Source: Candidatus Saccharimonadota bacterium
GTDB lineage: Bacteria; Patescibacteriota; Saccharimonadia; Saccharimonadales; Saccharimonadaceae
Assembly (NCBI GenBank): GCA_020428265.1
Contig: JAGQND010000034.1
Coordinates: 1-7,282, forward strand
DNA: 7,282 nt
Reading direction: 5' to 3'
Shown here piece by piece: positions 1 to 6,568 of this stretch. The position numbers and the translations under genes are program-made. Below the pieces are notes generated by a model. That model ran no database searches. It was not told the DNA's origin and saw only the letters and a list, made by a program, of their open reading frames with translations. Each line of letters starts with the position of its first letter. Positions within the stretch are counted from its first letter, which is position 1.

Positions 1-544
1 TAACAGCTTTGTCATCTACCAGCACTACGTTTTTTACAGTACCGCCACCATACTCAGCCGGCAGCTTATATTGCCCATCTTCTAGGCGCCAATTAGCCAC
101 AAACCTACCCTTTTCTTTGTTTTCCATCACTATACGAGGCACATGGTTAAACCCTGCAGCAGATAGCTTTAAGTGCTGCCACAGAGGATTACCGTATGTT
201 AATATACCGTGATTTATTTTATTATGTTGTAAATAATTCAACAACTCTAAAGCACCTGGTAGTAAATAATTCAACGCCCTACTGTCGTGAATAAATTTTT
301 TAGTCAGTTTATCCCAGTGATCCAACTTACCATCTCGATTCAAGTAGTCACGCACAAAACTAGCCGTATCAAACGAATCGCCTCTAAGCTTCACATCCCT
401 ATCGGCAGCCTCTATTTGCTCAGCAGGTATCTCCACAAATTCGCCTGCAACTTCTATAAATACTTCCAATAGCTTATCAGAATCAACCAACGTACGGTCG
501 AAATCTACAATCACGAATTCTTGGCTAGTTTCTAAGCTTATCAT
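1..544 (-). CDS. HAD-family hydrolase (phosphatase-like), 3' end cut by window edge
   Basis: Reading leftward from the ATG at 544 there are 181 open codons up to the window edge, so the C-terminus (probably a few tens of residues) is missing. HAD motif I is DFDRT at residues 14-18, with D14 the expected nucleophile and D16 the acid/base. Motif II is the Thr of GILTYGN (T116). K143 or K145 is the candidate motif III lysine, and LVDD at 175-178 is motif IV. Residues 22 to about 95 between motifs I and II would form a helical C1 cap. The family transfers phosphoryl groups through an aspartyl-phosphate with Mg2+; the substrate here is unknown. The start codon lies inside the last codons of yvcK (20-bp overlap). 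An extended -10 box 8 nt upstream suggests it can also be transcribed on its own. There is no Shine-Dalgarno sequence. The protein has no signal peptide, so it should be cytoplasmic. Confidence 0.88.
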   Translation of the reverse strand, partial: MISLETSQEFVIVDFDRTLVDSDKLLEVFIEVAGEFVEIPAEQIEAADRDVKLRGDSFDTASFVRDYLNRDGKLDHWDKLTKKFIHDSRALNYLLPGALELLNYLQHNKINHGILTYGNPLWQHLKLSAAGFNHVPRIVMENKEKGRFVANWRLEDGQYKLPAEYGGGTVKNVVLVDDKAV

Positions 545-1538
545 GTAAATCAATTATAGCATTTGCTACGGCCGCCGAATCATGACGTATAAGCGTCCTA
601 CTATTCGCTATCGGGTCAGCCTTGCTACCGCTCCATATAGTACCCGAAAGTAAATTCGTGCCCACAGCCGCATAGTGAGCGTCTCGGAGCGTAGCTTTGT
701 CATATTCCACACTCTTCTCTCCCTCTTTGGCATAGCGTTCTAACAAGCTATCACTTGGCTTCTCTGTGTTAAATAGTACAGCATCCAGAAATTCGCCCCC
801 AGCCAAGCGCTCAACTTCTGCGGCAAAGTCACTCACCGAGAATCCATCGGTCTGACCGGGCTTTGTCACGAGGTTACTTACGTATATTTTGAGCGCCTTA
901 GTCTGACGCAAGGCATTGCCTACACCAGGCACTATGAGTGCCGGCGCCAAACTGCCGTACAAGTTACCTGGTGCTACCACTACTATGTCGGCCGTTTCTA
1001 TGGCACGTAAGGCCCTAGGATTTGGATCGGCATCAGGCGCCAAGCGAAACTCGGGTCTACTACCACCAAAATCAAGGTCAGATATTATATATTCGCCCCT
1101 AACCTCTTCGCCGTCTTCATCTTTCATCACAAGAGTCACATCACTAAGAGTGATAGGCTCCACTACTCCCTTAACACCCAAAATCTCACTAGCAAGCTCC
1201 ACGCCAGCCGTAAAATCACCGGTCATTTTCTCAAGCGCAGTCAAGAATAAATTACCAAACGCATGCCCCTTTAAGGTACCGTCTTCAAACCTATAATTAA
1301 ACAAGTCACGAACTTTTGGCGAGTTACTAAGCGCCACCAAACATTGACGCACATCGCCCGGAGGCAACACACCCAATTCATCGCGTAGCGTACCAGTACT
1401 ACCACCATCGTCTGCCATATTTACAAGTGCAGCTATCTGACTAGTGTGATTTTTAAGCGAGCTCAGTAGCGTAAAACTACCCGTACCTCCGCCGATTACA
1501 GCTATCTTTAATTCTCGTCGTGCAAATGGTTCTTTCAT
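525..1538 (-). CDS. yvcK: YvcK/CofD-like gluconeogenesis factor
   Basis: This is a cytoplasmic YvcK-family protein, structurally related to the CofD 2-phospho-L-lactate transferase. In Firmicutes and Actinobacteria, YvcK binds UDP-GlcNAc and supports cell-wall precursor supply and growth on gluconeogenic carbon; transfer of that role here is inference. Motifs, numbered from the ATG at 1538 (337 aa): GGGTG at 16-20, DDGGSTG at 43-49, LPPGDVRQ at 58-65, GHAFGNL at 91-97, PGNLYGS around 190-196 and NLVTKPGQTDG from 222. Length is normal for the family. I prefer the ATG at 1538 over an in-frame ATG at 1607. The family N-terminus begins just before the GGGTG strand, a -35/-10 pair sits directly upstream of 1538, and the longer form would run into the start of the divergent gene. 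It ends with TAG, and the HAD gene starts inside its last codons. The usual neighbours rapZ and whiA are not in view. Confidence 0.93.
   Translation of the reverse strand: MKEPFARRELKIAVIGGGTGSFTLLSSLKNHTSQIAALVNMADDGGSTGTLRDELGVLPPGDVRQCLVALSNSPKVRDLFNYRFEDGTLKGHAFGNLFLTALEKMTGDFTAGVELASEILGVKGVVEPITLSDVTLVMKDEDGEEVRGEYIISDLDFGGSRPEFRLAPDADPNPRALRAIETADIVVVAPGNLYGSLAPALIVPGVGNALRQTKALKIYVSNLVTKPGQTDGFSVSDFAAEVERLAGGEFLDAVLFNTEKPSDSLLERYAKEGEKSVEYDKATLRDAHYAAVGTNLLSGTIWSGSKADPIANSRTLIRHDSAAVANAIIDLHDKLRN
553..561 (-). promoter_or_regulatory. Extended -10 promoter for the HAD gene, inside the yvcK 3' end
   Basis: The minus strand reads TGCTATAAT, a perfect extended -10 (TGn plus TATAAT). Eight nt separate its last T from the HAD ATG at 544, so the transcript would start about 2 nt before the ATG. 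No convincing -35 hexamer is seen 17 nt upstream, which is usual for extended -10 promoters. The same bases encode an Asn-Ala-Ile-Ile segment of YvcK. Pif1 has the identical 9-mer at its start. Inferred from sequence only. Confidence 0.55.
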
Positions 1539-1547
1539 ATGTCTTCT

Positions 1548-1576
1548 AGTATACCACTCTCCCTTTTTGGCGTCAG
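1548..1576 (-). promoter_or_regulatory. Promoter of yvcK, predicted near-leaderless
   Basis: On the minus strand, CTGACG (1571-1576; 4 of 6 to TTGACA) is followed after exactly 17 nt by TATACT (1548-1553; 5 of 6 to TATAAT). Nine nt then separate the -10 from the ATG at 1538, placing the start of transcription about 3 nt before the codon. A weak AGAAG lies in that gap but would mostly not be in the mRNA. The -35 lies next to the -10 of the oppositely oriented promoter at 1579-1587, so the two probably cannot be occupied at once. Confidence 0.6.
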
Positions 1577-1578
1577 AA

Positions 1579-1587
1579 TGATATAAT
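1579..1587 (+). promoter_or_regulatory. Extended -10 promoter of the LssY_C gene
   Basis: TGATATAAT is a perfect extended -10 (TGn plus TATAAT), 11 nt before the ATG at 1599. Transcription would start about 5 nt before the codon. No good -35 is seen at the normal spacing. The gap ACAACGTATTC holds no Shine-Dalgarno sequence. It faces the yvcK promoter back to back within a roughly 60-bp divergent spacer. Confidence 0.6.
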
Positions 1588-1598
1588 ACAACGTATTC

Positions 1599-2459
1599 AT
1601 GGTGCATTTTGTATTGCGTTACTTGTGGCGCTTGATTATCCTTGTACTCGGCATAGGTGCACTTTATTTCATAGTGACCACCCTGTGGCCGGAGTCCAAC
1701 AATCGCTTTGCTGTTTTTGCCGCCCTACTAGGCACATACTGTCTCATGGCGTATTTGGTCATACCAAATCTCATGCGCCTTTTTCATGTCTTTTCAAAAC
1801 CCGACCGTATACCGCTCTACGCATCGACTGGTGACGGCTGGCCCTCAGACCCCGTAAACATAGCTATTGTTACCAAAAACCGCAAACAACTCGTTACAGC
1901 CTTCAAAAAAGCTGGCTGGCACCAGTCCGACCCACTAACTATACGTAATGGTTGGAGAGAAATCGTGTCGATTATCTTCAATACTCGCTACCCGGCAGCA
2001 CCACTCAGCAACTTGTATCTTTTCGACAGACCACATGACGTCGGATTTGCGCTTCCCACGAATAACAAAGGAAGCGCCCGAACTCGACACCACGTACGAT
2101 TCTGGCGCCTAGAAGAGCCTATTAAACAAACACGGCACGGCTTTTTTCACTACGACTTTTGGCACACCAAAGTTCGCCACGCTTTGCGGCTTAACCGCGA
2201 AATATGGATAGGTGCGGCCACTGAAGATATTCGTTTTATCGACGTACAATGGCGCACAGGCCAGCTTACGCATGGCGTAAGTCACGAGGCCGAAAAAGAA
2301 CGTGATTTTGTTATTGCTTCTCTCCAAAATCGTAAACTCGTCAAGCGCATCCAATCAAGTGAAGCTGGCGAGGAATTCCGTTTCCGCGGACAATCATTCC
2401 GAACATTCTACACAACAGACGGCAGTATCAAAATAGTCCACTTAATCAACAACTCATAA
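1599..2459 (+). CDS. LssY_C-domain membrane protein
   Basis: This 286-residue protein has two N-terminal membrane helices (about 10-28 and 37-58) and a soluble domain of about 75-250 that I recognise as LssY_C. Supporting motifs are GDGWPSDPVNIA at 78-89, an AGW turn at 105-107, RHHVRFW at 163-169 and WIGAATED at 203-210, followed by a His/Glu-rich stretch (about 225-235). The domain is named after the C-terminal part of Legionella LssY. Its biochemical activity is not established, although it is often joined to DedA or PAP2 phosphatase modules. Here it stands alone on a two-helix anchor, so whether it is an enzyme is open. By the positive-inside rule the Arg-rich N-terminus and the soluble domain are probably both cytoplasmic (inference). 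It is the only plus-strand gene, divergent from yvcK and convergent with the helicase gene, which it overlaps by 6 bp. Confidence 0.85.
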   Translation: MVHFVLRYLWRLIILVLGIGALYFIVTTLWPESNNRFAVFAALLGTYCLMAYLVIPNLMRLFHVFSKPDRIPLYASTGDGWPSDPVNIAIVTKNRKQLVTAFKKAGWHQSDPLTIRNGWREIVSIIFNTRYPAAPLSNLYLFDRPHDVGFALPTNNKGSARTRHHVRFWRLEEPIKQTRHGFFHYDFWHTKVRHALRLNREIWIGAATEDIRFIDVQWRTGQLTHGVSHEAEKERDFVIASLQNRKLVKRIQSSEAGEEFRFRGQSFRTFYTTDGSIKIVHLINNS

Positions 2460-3977
2460 AACAATCGTATCTTCGCCAAAATGTTTTTGTAGGCGCTTGA
2501 GAATACTACCCTCGTGCCTACCAAAATGCTTACTCAAATCACCTACTGTTGAGCCGTTTCTAAACATCATTTTCAAATCTTCATCGTCTCCGCTCGACCA
2601 CGATTTGTAAGCATTCGGATGCTGCTCGCGCATTTTCTCTAGCTTATCTTGCCAAGTTCGTGGCGTTTCCTTTGCAGTTTCTATGATTTCCGATATTTTT
2701 GATTTACGGTTCGCAAACTCCCCTTCAAATTTAGTTTTGTCGCGCGCCGACTTCTTGCGCAAAACCTCATCTATACGTAGTGCTTCGCTACTAATTTGCA
2801 AAGCCATGCGGTTAATACCCGTTAAATACAGATTTTCAAGATTACGCACGCGACTCAAAGCCACATAGCCCATTCCCTCTACAAATGATTTACTCAAATC
2901 CATTTTTGCGGCATCGAGTGTCATACCCTGAGATTTATGTACGGTTATAGCCCACGCGAGCCGCAGCGGCACCTGTGATATACTCGCCCGCTTCTTGTCG
3001 CCGTCTCTCAATTCCCAGGTTTCAGGCGACATCGTCACAGTTTTACCACTCCTAAACTCTACAACCGGAAAATTCGTAGCATAATCAAAATCCTTAACTA
3101 TACCCAGACTACCATTGACGTATTTTTTCTCTACAGAGTTGCGTATCGCCATCACCAAGGCGCCTTGCTTAAGCTTCAACACACTCGGAGCCAGTATCGA
3201 GCGCTGCAGCGACTCTACATAGTTTTTTGCGCCCGTCTCGGTTTGCATGTACGAGTACTCATCACCCTCAAGTTGAGCCAACTTTCTTTCATTCACCTTA
3301 TCTACGTCTATATTTACAGTGTAAAGCTCAGTTATATCTTCGTCCGGGGATTCTACTTCAGACCTAGCCAGTAGCTTCTCGACGTGCCCACGCCGTAAAT
3401 CAGCACCGCGCATCGACTCTAATATACTGCGCAAATCTTCATCATCTTGCCTAAATTGTTGGTTCAGGTAACATATTACAGGGTCTAGCTCTTCCCACGC
3501 CTGGCTATTGACTACGAAACCGCCTTGACGTGATTCGCCCCTATTGATAGGTGGCAACTGAAAAAAGTCACCCGACATCACTACCTGTATACCACCAAAT
3601 GGCACATCTGGCTTAGCTTTTACCAGCCTACACACCGTGTCAATCATATCTAGGCGATAATCATGCAGCATGCTTATCTCATCTATCACTAGCACATCAG
3701 TTTTTTCTATGATTTCACGGCGTGTTTTACTCATGTGATCGACAAAACCAGTGTATATACTATCTCCTATACCTATGCCAGACCACGAATGTATAGTCGT
3801 ACCACCCAAGTGCGATGCCGCCAGGCCTGTGGTGGCCGTCACGGCCACATGTAGGCCGCTAGAGCGAGCTAGTTTAATAAACTGCGTCAGTACATATGTT
3901 TTACCAGTACCCGCTGGCCCAGTCAAAAATACACTGTTGCCGTCAAGCAACACCTCTAACGCAAGTTCTTGATTCAT
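2454..3977 (-). CDS. Pif1-like superfamily 1B DNA helicase with C-terminal HTH
   Basis: An ATP-driven 5'-to-3' DNA helicase of the Pif1/RecD2 type. Relatives unwind forks, G-quadruplexes and RNA-DNA hybrids. Motifs in the 507 aa: Walker A GPAGTGKT at 20-27, motif Ia TATTGLAAS from 47, Walker B DEISM at 99-103, motif III GDFFQLPP at 136-143, motif IV FRQ at 175-177, motif V HKSQGMTLD at 347-355 and motif VI VALSRVR at 372-378. All the catalytic residues expected are present. A charged, probably helical linker of about 390-455 leads to a compact terminal module (460-500) with the pattern W..GDDEDL, TVGDLSKHFG and SILKRLQKHF. This looks like a Myb/HTH-type DNA-binding fold (inference). The TGA stop overlaps the end of the plus-strand LssY_C gene. 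The start has an extended -10 box 7 nt upstream and no Shine-Dalgarno sequence. Confidence 0.92.
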   Translation of the reverse strand: MNQELALEVLLDGNSVFLTGPAGTGKTYVLTQFIKLARSSGLHVAVTATTGLAASHLGGTTIHSWSGIGIGDSIYTGFVDHMSKTRREIIEKTDVLVIDEISMLHDYRLDMIDTVCRLVKAKPDVPFGGIQVVMSGDFFQLPPINRGESRQGGFVVNSQAWEELDPVICYLNQQFRQDDEDLRSILESMRGADLRRGHVEKLLARSEVESPDEDITELYTVNIDVDKVNERKLAQLEGDEYSYMQTETGAKNYVESLQRSILAPSVLKLKQGALVMAIRNSVEKKYVNGSLGIVKDFDYATNFPVVEFRSGKTVTMSPETWELRDGDKKRASISQVPLRLAWAITVHKSQGMTLDAAKMDLSKSFVEGMGYVALSRVRNLENLYLTGINRMALQISSEALRIDEVLRKKSARDKTKFEGEFANRKSKISEIIETAKETPRTWQDKLEKMREQHPNAYKSWSSGDDEDLKMMFRNGSTVGDLSKHFGRHEGSILKRLQKHFGEDTIVL

Positions 3978-3984
3978 TCTATAT

Positions 3985-3993
3985 ATTATAGCA
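3985..3993 (-). promoter_or_regulatory. Extended -10 promoter of the Pif1-like helicase gene
   Basis: The minus strand reads TGCTATAAT, a perfect extended -10, with 7 nt (ATATAGA) before the ATG at 3977. Transcription would begin about 1 nt before the start codon. It fills the whole 20-bp gap after the upstream gene's TAA, leaving no room for a terminator there. The helicase would be made both from this promoter and by read-through. Confidence 0.6.
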
Positions 3994-3997
3994 CTAG

Positions 3998-5629
3998 TTA
4001 TTGCGCTGGTGGCGGAGGCGGTGGACCATTAGAACCATTAAATCCAGGTGGACTGTCACCCTGGCCCGTTATTGTCAGTGATGGAGGTGCGGGTGGTGAC
4101 GGTGGGCCTGGAGGTATATTTTGATTATTCTTTTTCTTCTTGATTTTGATTATAACAAATACCACCAAACCAACTACAGCCAATACACCTATCAACATTG
4201 CTCCAACGACCAAAGTATTACTTCCTTCATTAACCGCTTTCTCTTCATCATCCTGCGGATAAACTATACTGTCGTTACCAGTCAATTTTACCGAAGCAAA
4301 CGCCCAGTCATCTATATACCTGGCATTACCCCAAGATTCATCATTATACACCCAAGCATGCACACCACCAGTGCTACCAGGGCAACTTCTTCCGTCTAAA
4401 TCAGTAGGCATCAAGCTATCAAGAGTTAGTGGCTTCAAATCTGTGTCATTCCAACACATATCGCTTACCGGTGCGTTCTCTCCATTCATGCGTGTCAGTT
4501 CTAGACCGCCAGTCCTACCCTCCACATCGGCCGCCACTAAGTGTATCTCTGCCACGCGCGTAATAGCAACCTTTATACCTATTTTTTGACCGCGTGGTAT
4601 TATTTGACCTTGCCTATCTACACCATCAAAACGTATGCGTTGCAGGCCGTTGGACAAATTTTTCATTTGAGCACGTATAGTTACGTCACTTTGGCCATCA
4701 AAGCTACCATCGTTATCTATGTCAATTTTTATTTCATATTGTCCTATGAAGTTATATAGGAAAAACGATATCGTTCCAGACTGCTGATCCTGCGCACTAT
4801 CTGGCTCAAAGTGTAGCTCACTCAATTGTGGCTTCTTGATATCCGGGCGCACCCAGTCAATCTTGCCGTCCCATCGCTTAGCTTTATCGGGCAAATCTCC
4901 GGCGGGCTCCTCAAAAAACAATTTGTATCCATTACCACAAGCCTCCAAAGCCGGTGAGTATTTCTTGTCGCTTACCTCTGTACTTTTATATACAGACGTG
5001 CAATCTTTTCCACTGCGTATACCTATGCCATCGGCCGACAACGTAGATATTTGCCCGTTGTAGCCCTTTTCCTTTGCACGATATATATAGCCATTTTCAC
5101 TTATATAGTAGCTATCAAAATCAACCGCATAATTAGCTGGAGCGGGCTGACGTATTGCATATTGCTCTGTCCATATGCGTCCCTTTTGCTCCACACCTTC
5201 CTTATTTACTGATATAGACCATTTAAAGAAATTTTTAGCCCATTTTACCGTTGGCGATACTTCGGGGTAAGAATTAGCTGTAGTTGGCACGGTGAACGTT
5301 ATACGCCATATACCCGTAGCTGGAACCGCTAAATTATTAAACGAGCAACCCTGCCCCACTGGCACGGCCGCCTTGAGTACGCAACTCTGCTTAGTGAAAC
5401 TCGGACCCTCAACAGTCACGTTGACATCACCACGTACTGTACCAAATACCTCTTCCTCTACTACACGCGTAAATGTAGCACTTAAGGTTTCACCGCCCTT
5501 GGCATATATATAAAAAGTATTATCGGCACTTATGAACATTTTAGGATTAGAAGACAACGCATAACCCGACTGAGCGGACAATACCACCCCTAACACAGAC
5601 ACGACGATTGCAGTAATAAACCGTCTCAT
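3998..5629 (-). CDS. Secreted, single-pass surface protein with proline-rich cytoplasmic tail
   Basis: I do not recognise a named family. Layout of the 543 aa: a Sec signal peptide (1-24; RR start, hydrophobic 7-19, likely cut after GYA), a large beta-rich exterior of about 25-460, and an acidic stalk (QDDEEKAVNEG). One membrane helix (about 472-494) follows, then a KIKKKK stop-transfer and a 49-residue tail rich in Pro, Gly and Asn ending PPPPPPAQ. The topology is therefore outside with a cytoplasmic C-terminus. An EF-hand-like loop, DxDxDGxxD at 303-311, is a candidate calcium site. The mature part has six cysteines, at 83, 95, 210, 231, 392 and 416. Their close pairing suggests three local disulfides (inference). 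Possible roles are adhesion or host contact, or an anchor whose tail binds a cytoplasmic partner; neither can be decided here. It lies 27 bp after the RNase H gene and 20 bp before the helicase gene. Confidence 0.85.
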   Translation of the reverse strand: MRRFITAIVVSVLGVVLSAQSGYALSSNPKMFISADNTFYIYAKGGETLSATFTRVVEEEVFGTVRGDVNVTVEGPSFTKQSCVLKAAVPVGQGCSFNNLAVPATGIWRITFTVPTTANSYPEVSPTVKWAKNFFKWSISVNKEGVEQKGRIWTEQYAIRQPAPANYAVDFDSYYISENGYIYRAKEKGYNGQISTLSADGIGIRSGKDCTSVYKSTEVSDKKYSPALEACGNGYKLFFEEPAGDLPDKAKRWDGKIDWVRPDIKKPQLSELHFEPDSAQDQQSGTISFFLYNFIGQYEIKIDIDNDGSFDGQSDVTIRAQMKNLSNGLQRIRFDGVDRQGQIIPRGQKIGIKVAITRVAEIHLVAADVEGRTGGLELTRMNGENAPVSDMCWNDTDLKPLTLDSLMPTDLDGRSCPGSTGGVHAWVYNDESWGNARYIDDWAFASVKLTGNDSIVYPQDDEEKAVNEGSNTLVVGAMLIGVLAVVGLVVFVIIKIKKKKNNQNIPPGPPSPPAPPSLTITGQGDSPPGFNGSNGPPPPPPAQ

Positions 5630-5635
5630 GTAACT

Positions 5636-5664
5636 AGCATAACCTTTATTCAGGCACTAGTAAA
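5636..5664 (-). promoter_or_regulatory. Probable promoter of the surface-protein gene
   Basis: On the minus strand, TTTACT (5659-5664, 4 of 6 to consensus) and TATGCT (5636-5641, 4 of 6) are 17 nt apart. The -10 ends 6 nt before the ATG at 5629, so transcription would start at the A of the ATG. It is weaker than the other promoters here, and the -35 touches the stop codon of the RNase H fusion. No Shine-Dalgarno sequence precedes this ATG. Confidence 0.4.
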
Positions 5665-6568
5665 GGTCGACCGATATAACTTTGCCGCCAGGAAAGTTAA
5701 CTTCATCAAACATTTCCAAGCTATCAATAGTCATTTTGTATAACACGTGCTTATTAACACCGGCAGATATACGCTCATGCAAATCACCGCCCAAACCACC
5801 ATATTTTTGACCGTATTTAGTAGCTATATGCTTTACTTCTTCTATATCGCTCACCGCCGATGCATGACCAGTAAATTGCAGTCCTACAACTGGGTAGTCA
5901 GACTTTACAACCACCGCCCCGGCGACACTACTATCAATAGCTAAGGCGTAACTATGGCGCCTCTCCGGCTCGCTCATCCAGTACACAGCCGAGTTATCGT
6001 CTGATGCTACATAGTACACGCTATTCACACGGGGGCTACCCTCATGCAAGGTTGAAAGCTGCATCACCTTACCAGCCGCAAAATGCTGACGCGCAATCTC
6101 TGCAGGGTCAAGCTCTTCAGCGCTCTCCTGCTCAACCTTTTGTGGCGCTTTAGTTCCACGCTCGCGAGCAATATTTGCCCACTCGTCGGCCATTTCGTTA
6201 CCCTCATCACCCTCATGTCCGCGCACCCATGTCAAAGTCGCATCCGAAGATTCATATAGAGGATATACTTTTTGTACTATGTCTAGATTTTTTATTTCGC
6301 CACCCTTTTTCTTCCAGCCATTGGCGGCCCAGCCTGGAGCCCATTTCGTGATTACATTTATCCAAAATTCGCTATCGGTATATATTTGGCAAGCTTCACC
6401 CGCAGAATCCTCTAGGGCGGCCACGATAGCTAAGCCCTCCATGCGGATATTAGTTGTTTCACTAGCGTCTTCGCCACCCACTATATATGGTTTGCCGTTT
6501 TTTATCACCGAAAATCCGCCGGGCCCAGGGTTAGGGCTGGCACTTCCATCTGTGTAATATATAATCAT
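5657..6568 (-). CDS. RNase HI fused to a pyridoxamine 5'-phosphate oxidase-like split-barrel domain
   Basis: Residues 1-138 are an RNase HI, which cuts the RNA strand of RNA-DNA hybrids. The catalytic set is complete: D7 (YTDGSA), E44 (NIRMEG), D65 (IYTDSEF) and D128 (NEMADEWAN), with H118 in RGHEGDEGNE. The basic substrate-handling stretch NGWKKKGG is at 83-90. After a short charged linker (139-152), residues of about 153-303 resemble a PNPOx/FMN-binding split barrel, perhaps of the YhbP type. The cues are MQLSTLHEGSPRVNSVYYV from 169, VYWMSEPERRHS at 195-206 and GLQFTGHA at 229-236. Whether it binds FMN or another cofactor is unknown. The frame is unbroken, so this is a real fusion and not two genes. 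The ATG at 6568 is chosen because AGGAG lies 4 nt upstream and it overlaps the previous stop as ATGA. An in-frame TTG at 6583 would only add five residues. Confidence 0.88.
   Translation of the reverse strand: MIIYYTDGSASPNPGPGGFSVIKNGKPYIVGGEDASETTNIRMEGLAIVAALEDSAGEACQIYTDSEFWINVITKWAPGWAANGWKKKGGEIKNLDIVQKVYPLYESSDATLTWVRGHEGDEGNEMADEWANIARERGTKAPQKVEQESAEELDPAEIARQHFAAGKVMQLSTLHEGSPRVNSVYYVASDDNSAVYWMSEPERRHSYALAIDSSVAGAVVVKSDYPVVGLQFTGHASAVSDIEEVKHIATKYGQKYGGLGGDLHERISAGVNKHVLYKMTIDSLEMFDEVNFPGGKVISVDLY

Noticed and set aside
229..275. 14-nt direct repeat GTAAATAATTCAAC, two copies 33 nt apart
   Set aside because: Both copies are in the HAD reading frame and encode similar Leu-Asn-Tyr-Leu turns. 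Two copies are not enough for a repeat element or binding site.
9..472. Short plus-strand open frames at 9-212 and 287-472
   Set aside because: The minus strand here encodes a HAD hydrolase with all motifs in order, so these are antisense shadows.
916..1296. 126-codon open frame on the plus strand opposite yvcK
   Set aside because: It lies wholly antisense to a strongly recognised gene, is low in complexity and has no domain. It is a shadow frame, as are the other plus-strand frames opposite the helicase, surface-protein and RNase H genes.
1539..1607. Longer YvcK start at the ATG at 1607, adding 23 residues
   Set aside because: The extra residues do not resemble the family N-terminus, the segment holds the yvcK promoter, and it would overlap the start of the divergent gene.
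4001..4130. G/T-rich, purine-skewed tract that looks like a simple repeat
   Set aside because: It is explained by proline and glycine codons of the surface-protein tail on the minus strand.
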